Positions 23,231 through 35,800 of a stretch of 64,000 nucleotides of DNA are shown piece after piece. Under the pieces are notes generated by a model. That model did not search any database. It was not told the DNA's origin and saw nothing but the letters and a program-made list of their open reading frames with translations. The stretch's first letter is position 1; every line of letters begins with the position of its first letter. Position numbers and translations under genes: made by a program. The stretch is from Sequoia sempervirens (lineage: Eukaryota > Streptophyta > Pinopsida > Cupressales > Cupressaceae): assembly GCA_007258455.2 (NCBI GenBank), contig VDFB02270651.1:492708571-492772570 (forward strand), written 5' to 3'.

Positions 23231-25138
23231 GGGGTTGGTAAATATTTATAAATTTTGATTAGGGGTGCAACAGACTTATTGCCTTGATCATTAACACCCG
23301 CAATGGACAAACAACCTGAATCAATGAGGTCTTGAACTAAGTGTTTGAGATGCTTATATTGTTTGGTGTCATGGTCATTTTGGTGATGAAAATGGCAATA
23401 AGCATTAGGTTTAAAGGTGGGTAGCAAAGGTTTGGTGGCATCGAGTGGTTTGACGGTAGGTAAAGTGATCATTTGCTACTGGAGCAATTGGTTCATTGTA
23501 TTATGAAGGGTATCAGGTAAGGGGGTGAATTGTCTCTTTGGGTCCCCATATGTATAAGGCACTGTTTCTTCAATAGTTTCCACTTGATTTGGAATAGGTT
23601 GGGGTGGTTGTGGAGAAGGCTAATTGAACTATAAAAATCCTCAGTTTGGTTTGCAAAAGTTTTGTGTGTTGTTTTGATTTTTTTTCTCAGACTTCTCAGC
23701 TTGGTTAGAAGTGGACTTGGAATCACGACTTGAAACCAAGTTATGATAGTCACATAGAGTTGTGCATAAGTGCATGAACAAAGGTAATTTCATCATTGTT
23801 AACTTATCCTGAAGGTTTATGTGAAATTTTTTGATAAACATCTTCTGCAGATGTGAATCAGGGATTTTGACATCAATTTGAGCATATAATGACTAATAAT
23901 GCAAAATAAAGTCAGCTACTTTTTCATCAACATTTTGTCTACATCGCATTAAATCAACAATTGTCTTCTTAGGAGTCATATGGACTTGGAAATGACTTAC
24001 AAAGGCATCCAAAAGGTCATTAAATGATCAAATTGAATGATTGGGTAAGTTTGAAAACCACTCTAATGTAGTATCTTTTAGGATCCTAGGAAAAATTTTA
24101 GCTAAGAGTTTATCATCAAGGACAAAATCATTGCATAAAGTTGTACATAAGCATTGACATGGTTAATAGGGTCTCCTTTTCCTCTGTATTTCTCAAACCT
24201 AGGTATTTCAATTCCATGTGGCATCTGAGTGTGTAAGATTTCAAGGGATAATGGACTACTATGGACATGATATGTAGGTGGAGCATTTTGACTTTGACTA
24301 ATGGTGGAGATTTGTTGTTGCATGGATGAAACGGTGTTAAAAAGTTGTGCAATGATGGGATTAGTGTAAGTGGTATGAGGTGGAAGGGAAAATGGAGATG
24401 GAGTGTATGTAATGTGAGGGGAAGTGAAAGGGACACTAAGAGGGGTGAAGGTGGAGGATGGAATGTTCGATGCCACAAAAGAACTAGGAATGCTTGTTGG
24501 AATTGTGAAAGAAGGAGCCACATGGCTAACCTGTTGCATAGTTTTTGTTGCTTGAGGAGTGGTATAAGTTAGTATAGATGTTATGGTTGAAGGGGGAGGA
24601 ATGTGAGATCCTCCTTGGCTTGCGACAATGGTTGTTGATTGGGAAGTATTAGGAGCATGTTTATTACATATATCTCAAAAAAAATCTTCATGAATTGTAA
24701 GACATCATCACTTTCAATCAAACAATGAAGGTTTTCTATGGTAGGTATGGCAGTGGTGGAAATGTTTTCAAGAGACAAGTCTTATTGTAAATGTGCAAAA
24801 TCCTCATGAATACTAATCACCTTGTCTTGCAGAATGGAATTGTTTTCTGTGTTAACATTCATAGGATGAAAAGGTGAAGGCATAGAAGTGGTATTGTCCA
24901 TGCTTAATGCACCATTGTCCATACTAGGAGTAGGAGCTCTTGAGATCCCAAGGTCTACTATGAAAGTGTTATCGCAAGAAACCATGAGTCTAGAACTTTG
25001 TCTCACTAAATTATTATCAATGGGGCACCAAACACTCATACAAGTACCACAAGAGATAGGGTGGATGCAAATGTAATGCAATCTAGGATGAATGAAATGC
25101 AAAAAGCAATAATTTTGTAAACTGAAACAAAGATGCAA
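23170..25138 (-). pseudogene. Gag-like polyprotein of element B (decayed)
   Basis: Frames at 24782-25138, 24102-24539 and 23170-23472 are parts of one protein with stops between them. The middle frame is Ser/Thr/Pro-rich and then gives GIEIPRFEKYRGKGDPINHV, the Ty3/gypsy Gag start motif also seen in element A. The 23170-23472 frame has a knuckle-like motif, AYCHFHHQNDHDTKQY, followed by LVQDLIDSG. The last Cys of the knuckle is Tyr here. The region from 24100 to 23480 contains several stops. Confidence 0.65.
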
Positions 25139-25204
25139 TACAAGAAAACAAAAATACAGAAAATACCCAAAGATTTCTAGAAAATGCAGTGAAAATATGC
25201 AAAA

Positions 25205-26682
25205 GGACTAAGTCGCCCAAGGTGGCGATTTAGTCCCACTAATGACTTTTTGGTGTTTTTTCATAATTTTTAAATGCAAATCTATGTCTTTAAGTTGCAC
25301 AAATGCAACTACAGTATGTAAATGCAAAATTTTTGTCTTTTTCAATTCAAGAGTGCAAGTTAATATGAACTTTTTCATTAATGCAATTGAAAACCCTACA
25401 ATGCACTTTCATTAATGCAAGATGCAAGTGAAACCTAGTATGCACTTGAAAATCAGAAAGGAACAATGTTCAAAAGAGTTAGGTTCACCAAAATGTAAAC
25501 GATGATTTTGGTTTACCCTTTCACAATGCTTTGCTCCTCCTAGGATTTTTCACCTAAAAGGAGAAACGGGATGGAAAGGGTTACCAAAATGCAAGGGTTT
25601 ACACTCAAGACTATGTTAAATGAGGTGTATTATGTCTAATTAAGATGTACTAGTGCACTAATCTAAAATTTAAATGATTTAATGATGCAAAACTATGAAA
25701 ATGTAAAGTGTTGGAAAACACACTATGATATGTAGAAATACCTAAGAAATGAAAAATATATGATGAAATAATAGAACAGAATGCAAGAGGTGCACCTGGA
25801 ATCATAATTTTTATGTTGAAAGATTTTGGAATCCTGGAAAAGTTGATTGAAATGTAGACAGGGACACTTAGGCTAAGCTGGGTGACTTAGTCCCAGTTTC
25901 GGGAAACTTTGCCAGAACAAGAATCTACCAAACTGGTGTTCAAAAATGTCAAAATCAATTTTCAGGCCCGAAAGCAAGACTAATTCTCCCATAGTGGTGA
26001 CTTAGTCCTCTTGTAGATTTTAGGAAATTCGAGATAGAATCTTGTAGTCTCGGGTCTGCACTTCCTTTTCTAATAGGTGCCTCTACTTGATTCTATAGAA
26101 AATGGGGCAGAAAGTCTCTCCAAGCTTGAAATAGGATGATGTTGACTTGATTGACTTGATGCACTTTTTGATCACTTTTCAACACCTATTGCTTGACAAA
26201 TATTCATACAAAAGTTACATGCAAGAGGGGGAAAATGGTTGAGGGTTAGAGAATAGGGGTTTGCCTTGGTCAAACCCCACTTTGATAATCAAACCCTAAA
26301 CAATGAAATAGAATGAAATGAGTATGATAAATAGATAACATGCAAATGCAAATTTCATAAACTTACCACACCATTGATGCTCAAATCTGAAGATATGTAA
26401 TGAAGAACTCCAATAGCTTGACTAAAAAATGCTTGATTTGCTTGAATGCTTAATGAGTGTAAGAGATAGATGTATGAGATGGAAGATTGCTTGAGTGAAT
26501 TAGGAGATGTAAAATTAGGTGAAAAACCCTTATTTATACTTGATTTTACTAAAATTTACTAAAAGTAACACATCATAGGCTGACATCAAGGGTTAGAGGA
26601 CAAAATCCTGCTTGAAATTTAAAGTTATTTTGAGTTTTGTACCAAAAAGGACTAAGTCGCCTCTATGGGTGACTTAGTACCA
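25205..26682. repeat. Four dispersed copies of a hairpin containing ACTAAGTCRCC
   Basis: Copies at 25205-25236, 25861-25893, 25976-26008 and 26649-26682 share the right arm GGTGACTTAGTCC or GGCGATTTAGTCC. The first and last also have a full left arm GGACTAAGTCGCC, with a 5-6-base loop. In the two middle copies the left arm is degraded. They lie in the leader region of element B, between the 5' LTR remnant and Gag. Confidence 0.75.
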
Positions 26683-27007
26683 CTCAAGCAAATTAAGTGC
26701 GTGTCAGGAATTTCAGGGCATTAAAAGTTGTCGAATAGGAATATCCTCAAAAGCACACTTAAAAATAGTCAGAAAGTGTATTAAGGGGTCATTTAAACAT
26801 AAGAAAGGGTTGAATTAATAAAATTAAGCCTAGAAAAGTGTGAAATCTATTACAAGACTTTACAACACTTCAAAATAGGACTTAATAAGTGATGAAAAGG
26901 TGAATTTTAGGTGAATTGTAATGAATAGAATCTAGAAAAGTGTAGAAATGTTTTACAACACTTTACAACACTTCACAACACCTTCTCAAGACACCATAAT
27001 TTTAATG

Positions 27008-27106
27008 TTTAAGCCACACTACTACATTAAATCAATACAAAATCAAGCCAAAACCCATTAGAAGGACTCAAGTAAGTGTAAAAATGTCAACTATACATTT
27101 TTTGGT
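27008..27106 (-). repeat. Right direct repeat, remnant of the 5' LTR of element B
   Basis: 99 bp matching 19556-19654. Beyond the match (towards lower coordinates) the sequence no longer resembles the left copy, so most of this LTR appears deleted or replaced. Confidence 0.65.
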
Positions 27107-28150
27107 TCAACAAACATCTAAAAGTGATATTTCCTTAGAAAACTGAGCTCTTGTGGATGATGCTAAGACTTATGTTTTCCCATCTTGTGAGGACACATCT
27201 TGTGTGGATAATCAGTTCATTGATAACCCATCAAACATACCTATTGCTACTTAAAATTTTAGAGATGTTTCTTTAAGAGTCTCCAATGATTTATTGTATT
27301 AAGGCCATTTATGTCTTCTAGATTCAGTCCATTGGGACTATTTTTTACCAAACATCTCTTGTTTGTTTGTAGAGTCCCTCATTTGGATCTAGATGATATT
27401 GTTGATTTCATCATGTTCTCTTTCATGATGTTGATTCTTCTTTAGTTTTTGTGAGTGAACACTCTGATCCTCTCCTTATTTCTCTACATAATCATTTATC
27501 ACAAGTTGACATGAGTTTGTATAATTTGGATCAACATTTAGAGGAGACATCTTTAGAGGAAATATTTGAATCTTTGGATTATGTTCTAAATCAATATCTA
27601 GGAGATTCTGGTTTTTCATTTTTAGTAGTGTGGCCTAGAACACCTAATTTGATTGTGATGGCCTTCAACATCAACATGGGGACACTTGAGCCGAGTTCAA
27701 GGGTTTATACATCATTCACTTTCTTCTTGCACAGTCCTTTCAAGACCTGGGAGATAGCTTGTATACACATTTGGTTTTCATTCTTCCTAAGGGGAGGAGT
27801 GTTGTTTGATGATCATGGACCATTTTCTCTAGTTTTGATCATCTATCATTAGCTCTCATTGGGTGGAGCTACTGAGTCCTCTTCTTCTTCCCTCACTATT
27901 TTAGGGGGTGTTCTCTCTCTATTTGTGAGTGGGATTCTTCTTCTTTGTGGATTTGATATGTATATGGGTACCTAACATGGCCTCATTTTATAGGACCCAT
28001 CATCTTTCACATCCCAATAAACTACACTTAAAATGAGGTGTTGGTGTATGTTTTCATTTTCCTACTGGGTTAATTTATTTTCTCTTAGTTATAGGTTTTT
28101 CCTATACTTCTATTAAGATTTCTTAGGATAATAAAGTGAGTTTATTATTT
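27107..28150 (+). pseudogene. Unrecognised decayed coding region, open frame 27451-27852
   Basis: A 133-codon frame at 27451-27852 is flanked on both sides by stretches that read coherently in other frames with scattered stops (for example ALVDDAKTYVFPSCEDTSC near 27150). It contains acidic/polar sequence, then a Leu/Phe-rich end. I do not recognise a domain. Texture and setting suggest a retroelement polyprotein relic. Confidence 0.3.
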
Positions 28151-29039
28151 AATAACTATGAGATAAAATGGTGAGGTGTCTCCAGGGTAAATGTATAGAC
28201 TTGCATCACACTTTTATAAAGGAATCAATCGACATAAAAAAATCTCAACTTCAACCGCATAAAAGTGGTCTTTATGTTTTTTAATTTCAAAATTATGTAA
28301 ACTAATGAAATGTAGAACTCTTCATGAAGTTTATTCTTATAATTTTTTAAAACAATTTAAAATTATTTCCAGGATTCCTTTTTTATAAATTTAAGAGAAA
28401 ATTTTGAATTTGCTAGAAATTTCAGGAAAAAGTAATGTTGAGTTGACATCAAGAAAAAAGTAGATTATTTTTTCCTATTTTTTTCCAAATAGATAATTTC
28501 AATATCTAGTGCATGGAAAAATAAAATAAAATTTTGATGTATATTTTCATCATAATAATGTGTTAAAATCAAATGTAGAAAATTTTGATAGTTTTCATTT
28601 GACATCAAATATTGTCTAACATTTTTATCATTTTTCTCCTCTTGCTCTCTACCATCCTAATTATGGATCATAGAGTGTGATCTGAAATGTTAAAGAAAAA
28701 AATTTCCACACAATCAAATAAAATATATAGTTCTACAATATGGACTGTGGAAGCTTAATATCATTAGTTTTTATCATTTTCAAAAAAAATTATACCCTTT
28801 TGGAGAGGATTTGCTCCTCTAGTGCGCCATATATTTTTCAAATTTTTAAAATATGTTTTAGTATTTTTTTAATTTCTAATTATTATAACAACCTCCTTGC
28901 ATTATTTAAAAAACACATATTAAAAAAAATCAAATTATCAAAAAATATATATTTAGATCCTCGATTCTCAGATCTACAAAAGGTTATTTTTAGTTTAAAA
29001 AAATAGTCTGATTGAAGAATGTCATGTTCAAGTGGAAGT
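28151..29039. other. No gene seen
   Basis: Strongly AT-rich sequence with many A- and T-runs. The frame at 28740-29006 is Lys/Ile/Phe-rich, as expected by chance in such DNA. Confidence 0.4.
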
Positions 29040-30310
29040 TCCTAGAAATTTCTAAAAATAGATAAAGTGGCTACCAACAAGGATGCCATATAGAAAATTT
29101 TGAGTGAAAGGGTTTTGACTGAAACCCTTTTAGACAAAAATTTACATGTAAATTGATGTTGGGAAAATGTGTCTCATCCTTACAATTACATAAGTTATTA
29201 TTGATACATAAGGTATTTTTCATATGATGAGGATGGGGGGCACAGGGTCCCCCCCCCATGAGGGGTCTAGGGGGATCATCCCCCCTGTTGGGGGTATAGG
29301 GGACAATGTGCCTCAGTAGGCGCTCGAGGGTAGCACCCTCGGAAGCCAAATTTTATGTACAATTTATTATTGTAAATATGTATCGTTCATCATTATGTCC
29401 CATATCTGATGGTCAATATTTTTGTTGGCTTGAATTTCTCTAGAAGGCAACCCTATTTTATGAGAGCGTTGTATTATGACTATGTATTGTGATGTATTCT
29501 AGGAGTCTAATAGTGGTTGTGTTATCTTTGTATCTCTGGTTGGTGATACTCTTATGGGAAGCTTGATCTGCAAGTATATTGTAATCTTTGTGATTTCTGA
29601 ATAATATATTTGACAAATTTTTGAGTGTGGGTTTTTTCTCTCGAAAGGGTTTTCTCCATGTAAATCGTTGTGTTGTGGTACACATGATATTTATGTTTAT
29701 TTTTTTTTAAGTTTCTATAATTGTTAAAGATCTGTGAAATTTTTGCATTATTCTCCTCTCAAGATTAGTGTAGGAAGTTATTCCACTACCTTAGCTTCCT
29801 TACAATTGAGTTATATTTTTAATCGACGAAAGAAAAAAAATGCTTTTTTGTTTTAGGTAAACGGGTTTCACCCAAAACTATCTCTACCATGTATAGGCAT
29901 CTAGTTTCAGGAAAAATAGTTTCATCTAAAACTGTTTAGGGAAAAATTATTTTGCTTAGAACTATTTAGTTGGTTGAAAGTGTGACATAGGTTTGTTCTT
30001 TTACCCTCCACCCTTAAAGAGTGGAGTATTTACTTTTTCACCACTTTATTTAATGTTGGTGGTTATTGGTGGTGAATTCCAATTGGTTGATTTTCCACCT
30101 CCATCCTTTTCTCAATTATATATAAACTCACTATCTAGCTTGTTTTTCTAATCTTGGAAGATCTTAATACAATTCTATAATTTTGATATTGTATATCTCT
30201 TAGAGCTGCCTATTTTTATTGTTTATGTCTTTCCTATTTATGTGGCTTTGAATTTCTCTTATAAAGTTTGTTGGGTTATTCAATCTATTTCAAATTTCTA
30301 ATAGATTTAG
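29040..30310 (+). mobile_element. LTR-like remnant with a GC-rich core
   Basis: A GC-rich island at 29233-29345, with CCCCC/GGGGG inverted pairs and the pair CGAGGGTAGCACCCTCG, sits in AT-rich DNA. Downstream come promoter-like features: a TATA-like TATATATAAAC at about 30117 after a CCACCTCCATCC patch. These resemble the U3 end of plant Ty1/copia LTRs. No second copy is seen in the window, so it may be a solo LTR or one end of a larger relic. Boundaries are approximate. Confidence 0.4.
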
Positions 30311-31818
30311 TTCCTTCTTAGGCTAATATGGGTAAATATAAGAGCACTTTATATGGAGGCAATGTTAGAGAAGTTGTGTGTATATCTCTATTGGATGATA
30401 GATTGTCTTATGAAACTCTTTGCAACCTAGTGTTTTCAAGGTTGATGTTAACTCACATTACAGAAATGAGCTTACTCTCCTTTTCTCAATCAAAATTCAA
30501 GTGAGTGATAAGAAGATCAATGCCATTTTTAATAATTTTTTACAAGTAAACATTGCTTCTAATAATCTAGTTAGTGAAATTCACTTAGAGATAGTAGATT
30601 ATCTGCATTCATACTTTTTATGGTGGATAAAGTAAGGAGTAGAAATGACAATGACTAGGTGCAATATATGTTTTTTTGGGATTACTCCCATTCTTAAAGA
30701 TGTAGTGTTACTAGATGGAATTACATTACTTGTATGTGATATAATCTTTGGGAATACATATCTCTTTAAGAGATATGTTTTTAGCCATAGGGTAAAGAAT
30801 TTATATAGGCTTAAATTGAGTGGGAAGATGTTTATGATGCATTGTTATGCTAAGAAATCCAATGTTGTGCATTGACATATACTCCAAACATTAATATTTT
30901 GATTAGTACACAAGGAAGGCTTGTCCTTGGGAGGAAGTTGAGGTTGGGAGTGAAAAGAGGGTTCATTATTAGAGAAATTAGAAATAAGGAGGACAATAGG
31001 TTCATTAGATAAATTGTAGACAAAAACTTCCAAGTTTGGTGATGGTCAACTTGTGCTCCATTAGCCCACTACCATTGAATTCTTATATATTTTTAGGAAA
31101 AATTCCTCCTAATGGGGGAGGTGTGATGAAAGACTTGAATTCAATTTGAAAGACCATTGGGGTCTTAGTTTCCATTATTAGTCTTTGAATTAGTTTTATG
31201 TATTAAATTCATACTTTTAATTGTATTCAATAGGTTAGGTGGTGTAAAGAGATGTGATGAAGTCAAATGAGTATATAAGACAGTATGGTACATCTTTGAG
31301 AGTATTCAAAATATATTTGTAGACCTTAAATATACGTTAAAAAAAAAAAGTAATTTTAAAAGTTAATTTGTTTGTATAGGTAGGTATCACATGTTCAACC
31401 TAGTAACTATGCAAAATTCCATGATTTTTCCTTTATATATTTCCACTAAGTGCTAATGTATTTCTTTCTTTCACTTATTTTAATCCTTTAAGTTTCCAAA
31501 GAATAATTTGACAATTAATAACCATTTAGGAAAAAAAATAGATTTGTGTTTGAAGAGAGATGAAAAAATGGAATCAAAAATTAAAAAATATTTTTAAATA
31601 CTACATATGCAAGCAAGTTTGACTATAATTGCAAGTAGGGAGGTAGCTACAATGGTGAAACAATCGGGAATGACAAGAGGAAAGATGTTAGCAAAAAGTG
31701 GGTAATTTTAATAAATTATGTGTGCTTAAGGGAAATAAATATGTCACTATGAAAAGCAAACACAATCATGCCCAATAAACAAAAATGTTAAATATAAATA
31801 CTAAACAAGAAAAAAAGT
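30311..31818. other. No gene recognised
   Basis: Possible internal remnant after the LTR-like block. Open frames at 30420-30635 and 30645-30875 show short retroelement-like texture but no motif. The rest is AT-rich. Confidence 0.35.
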
Positions 31819-32150
31819 ATAAAGTAGATAAATTTTATCTCTGTAATAATATTATAAGATTGTAGTAATATCATTTTCCTAATCAAATAACTTCATATTT
31901 TTGAAAAGAAAAAAGAGACAATGCATCATGTAAGCATTAAGTACTTTTTATCTCTATAATAATATTATGATATAAGAATAATATCATCTTCCTAATCAAA
32001 TAACTTCAGATTTTAGGAAAAAAGACACATATCATGTAAGCAATAAGTAATTTTATTCCTATAATAATATTATAACACGACAATAATATTATCTTCCTAA
32101 TCCAATAACTTTAGGTTTTAGAAAAGAATAATAAAATACCATATAATCTT
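31819..32150. repeat. Three tandem units of 105-115 bp upstream of HAK
   Basis: Each unit has TTTTATCTCTATAATAATAT (or a close variant), an ATAATATCATCTTCCTAATC stretch, AAATAACTTCA, an A/G-rich run and CATGTAAGCA. Units start near 31826, 31940 and 32047. The array ends about 190 bp before the putative TATA box of the HAK gene. Confidence 0.8.
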
Positions 32151-32337
32151 TTTACAACATTAAATATATCACTCATTTATGTAACTTGCTAAAATTAAAA
32201 AAATTAAGCTCATCCATTACATATATGACTTTAAATTAAAATAAATTAAGTATTCAATTGGATAATCCTCTTTTTCAATTAAATCATTATAGTACTGCAG
32301 GTGCTCCATAATTTATTTCTTTTAATATTTTAATCCA

Positions 32338-32347
32338 TATATAAAAA
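32338..32347 (+). promoter_or_regulatory. Candidate TATA box of the HAK gene
   Basis: TATATAAAAA followed by GGGGAG. A start site about 30 bases later would give a 5' leader of roughly 480 bases before the ATG at 32854. The leader may contain an intron, which I cannot place. Confidence 0.5.
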
Positions 32348-32853
32348 GGGGAGATACCAATTATCTAAACAAACATATACAAAAGGTCAGCAGGCAGATC
32401 AGGTCCTACCCCAGATAATTTCCTATATGTGACTTTTTTGCCACGCTGACAGCGGCCTCTTTCAGTTTTAGCTCGTTATTCTATTGTAAATTGTTATTCT
32501 ACTGTTAATATATTCGCCGGCCGGAGAAAAATGTTTGTGGTCCCTTGCGTGTTATAAGAAAATCACGCAAAGAGACGACATTGCTACCGTGCTTTTGCCT
32601 GCCACCGATGTGTATAAACCTCTTGCAAATGGGCTTGTTGATAAACTATATTCCTTATTGCTGGTAACGTCAACCAACGTTGGAATTTGAAGCCTGTAGG
32701 TCTGATCTTTTATTATTTTTGTAAACGAGAATACTATTATATTCGTAACTGTGAGAATTGCCCACCTTTAATAGAGAAGTGATTAAGGCTCTGTTATTGT
32801 TTCATAACAACAAATTTGGAGTCTGGGTGTAAATTCTAATTAGAAAGATCAAG

Positions 32854-35800
32854 ATGGAATGTCCGGAGTCCCACTATGTTGACGATGTTGATAATGATCG
32901 TAGAGTAGAGATGTCAGAAGCGATAAGAGATATTAGTGAAGAAGGTGAGAGTGGTGAATCACAGAAGAGATCACTTGTTCCAGAGAGAACAATTTCAAAG
33001 TCCTATTTAATTCGACGTCCCATGAAAAAGGTGAGTTCACATGATGTTCCCCCCTCCAATGGAGTACGCAGGTTGTTACAGTCTTTTCTTATTCTTTTCC
33101 AATGGAGATGATCCCAGAAGAACATTGCAAGCTGATAACAAACTTCTCTGATAGATATTATGTTATTTTGTTTTTGGGAACGCAGGATGTTGGAAAGTGG
33201 GAAACGTTGTGGCTGGCTTATGAAACGCTTGGAGTTATTTATGGAGATGTTGGAACTTCGCCCCTTTATACCTTTGCTGCTCTTGATATTCACAATCCAG
33301 ATGAAGTGGATATTTTAGGATATCTGAGCATCATATACTGGTCATTAACACTCGTCAGCCTCATTAAATATGTCATAATTGTTATCAGAGCAGATGATCA
33401 CGGAGAAGGTAAGCAATATATTGTTGGACACTATTTTACGATTCTTTCTTACCCCACCTGTTTTAAATTTCTAAAAGATTGATCTCTTCTAGATGTTGGT
33501 ATCCACCGAAAGTATAATTCAACTTTTTTCTTAATACAGTTCTTACAATTCACTTCCTTTTTATTAGGTGGAACATTTGCTCTGTATTCATTGTTATGTC
33601 AGCATGTCAATATGGGGCAAAATGCTGGCGAGCAATTTCAAAAGTTTCCTTCGGATTCTAGTTTGACCCATTTTGTGCAACGAAATGATCTGAGAAAACT
33701 TAACTACAAGACAAAGGAACTGCTTGAGAAGAGTGCGGTGGCACAGAGAATTCTGCTTATTTTCGTGATGCTTGGCACCTCCATGGTGATTGGCGATGGA
33801 GCACTCACTCCTGCAATTTCAGGTCTGAAATGAATTCTTTATATTTCAATTATTTCTTTCATATGTCTTTTTATAGAACCGTTTTGAGTTTCGGGATGAG
33901 GTGATAGAGAATTCGTAGGGATTTCTTTGGTGACAGGTAGAACTCTAAGTTCAAGTCTCCTTTTACGGCTTTCAAAGTTGCTAGCTAATTTTATTTATTC
34001 TAATAAATATTGAGCAGTGCTCTCTGCTGTCCAAGGAATTAAGGAAGAGAACTCTAAACTGACCAAAGGTAAGATACACATACAAAATTCACTTAGTTCC
34101 ATATCACAGAGCGCCAGGGATCTTAGCATAATATACCAATACCAATATTTCTTTACCTTAAATGCAATATCACAGCTTGTATAGAGTGAAATACGACATA
34201 CAATACTGAATACTATACTTCATGCAGGCGCTGTCGTGGGTGTGTCAGCTGCAATTCTTCTATTACTCTTTCTTCTCCAAAGATTTGGTACTGGTAAAGT
34301 GAGTTTTCTGTTCTCCCCTGTAGCAATTGTCTGGTTCGTTAGCAATGCCATTATTGGAATATATAATATTATTAAACATTACCCGGGAGTATTCAAGGCA
34401 GTCAGCCCTTACTACATAGTCCGTTTCTTTCATAAAAATGGGAAACATGGATGGGTGTTGCTCGGAGGCACAATCTTAGCTATCACAGGTTTGTAAAATA
34501 CTATCATCTACTGATACATAAGTTATAGAAAGCATTTTTGCTCTGGCAATGTTAGAATTGTCTTATACTGTCATTACTAAATAGCAAGTTTTTGCATAAA
34601 GCAAGGATTATAAAGAGAGCCTAAAAGAAGCCTCCTGTGTCTATATTTTTAAACCAGGTTCTGAGGCTATGTTTGCTGACTTGGGCCACTTCAATAAGGC
34701 TTCTATCCAGGTTCAATTGATTTCAAAAGACTAAACTATTACAGTTTCAATTTCTTATTTGTTTTGCATTTTGATGACTAAGTTGGGATTTTACATTGCA
34801 GATTGCTTTCTCTTTTCTGGTCTACCCTGCTCTGATACTGACATACTCGGGGCAAGCAGCTTTTTTAATCAAAAATACAGGGGACGTCAAGTGTACTTTC
34901 TACAAATCACTGCCAAAAAGTGTGTATTGGCCAATGTTCGTTGTTGCCACTTTAGCGGCCATAGTTGCCAGTCAAGCATTGATTTCGGCGACCTTCTCAA
35001 TTGTAAAGCAATCCATGGCTCTAGGTTGCTTCCCTCGGGTGAAGATTATTCAAACATCAAAAGACAAGGAGGGTCGGATCTACTCTCCAGAGATTAACTA
35101 CATAATAATGATTCTCTGCCTTGCAGTACTCTTAGGTTTCCGAAGTGGTACTTCAATTGGAAATGCCTATGGTAAGATTATCGAAGATTTATAAAGGTGG
35201 TCCTAACTTTGGTTTAATTTTATAAATTTGATGTCTAATACAGTTCATCATAGTGTTACATCATTTGTGGGGTCTTAACTTAGAGAGTAGCCACCTCCGT
35301 TTCTTCCAAATTTATAACTCATTTGCGAAACTTTCAAGAAGTTGATGCTCCAGAAAAGATTTTGCGGGGTAAAGACATACTCTGAATACTAATCTTTGTA
35401 TTTTGTGGTGCAGGTGTTGCTGTGATTACTGTGATGCTTATTACAACATGCTTGGTGACCGTGGTCATGCTTGTAGTTTGGAACTTACATATATCACTTA
35501 TACTACCCTTCTTCATTGTGTTTTTTCTGGTAGAAGGTATTTATCTGCATCTGTATTGAATAAGGTACCCCAGGGTGGTTGGGCTTCCTTTTTAATTTCG
35601 GCATTCTTTCTGATCATAATGTTCTCTTGGAATTATGGGCGGAATAAGAAGTATGCATATGCAATGGAGAAAAAATTAAGTCCACAAGATATGGATGAAT
35701 TGGTTGCCAATGTGGGCTGTAGAGTCCCAGGAGTGTCTGTCTTGTGCAGTGACCTCCTCTATGGTTTGCCACCAATTTTCAGGCACTATGTGAATACTGT

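Larger units (their letters stand above)
19556..27106 (-). mobile_element. Element B: decayed RT-less LTR retrotransposon, related to A
   Basis: A minus-strand element bounded by a 99-bp direct match (19556-19654 and 27008-27106), taken as the LTR starts. The left (3') LTR probably runs further left to about 19.3 kb. The right copy is truncated beyond 99 bp. Read on the minus strand, the order is leader with four hairpins (26.7-25.2 kb), Gag (25.1-23.2 kb), protease-like domain (23.2-22.5 kb), tail to the WEADNLL motif (21.7 kb), six tandem non-coding units, then the polypurine tract at 19680-19666. No RT, RNase H or integrase motif is seen. Order and several motifs match element A, so the two belong to one lineage. 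Confidence 0.7.

Noticed and set aside
32854..33111. A separate 85-codon gene at the start of HAK
   Set aside because: The first 59 codons are HAK exon 1. The rest reads into intron 1 after a GT donor at 33031.
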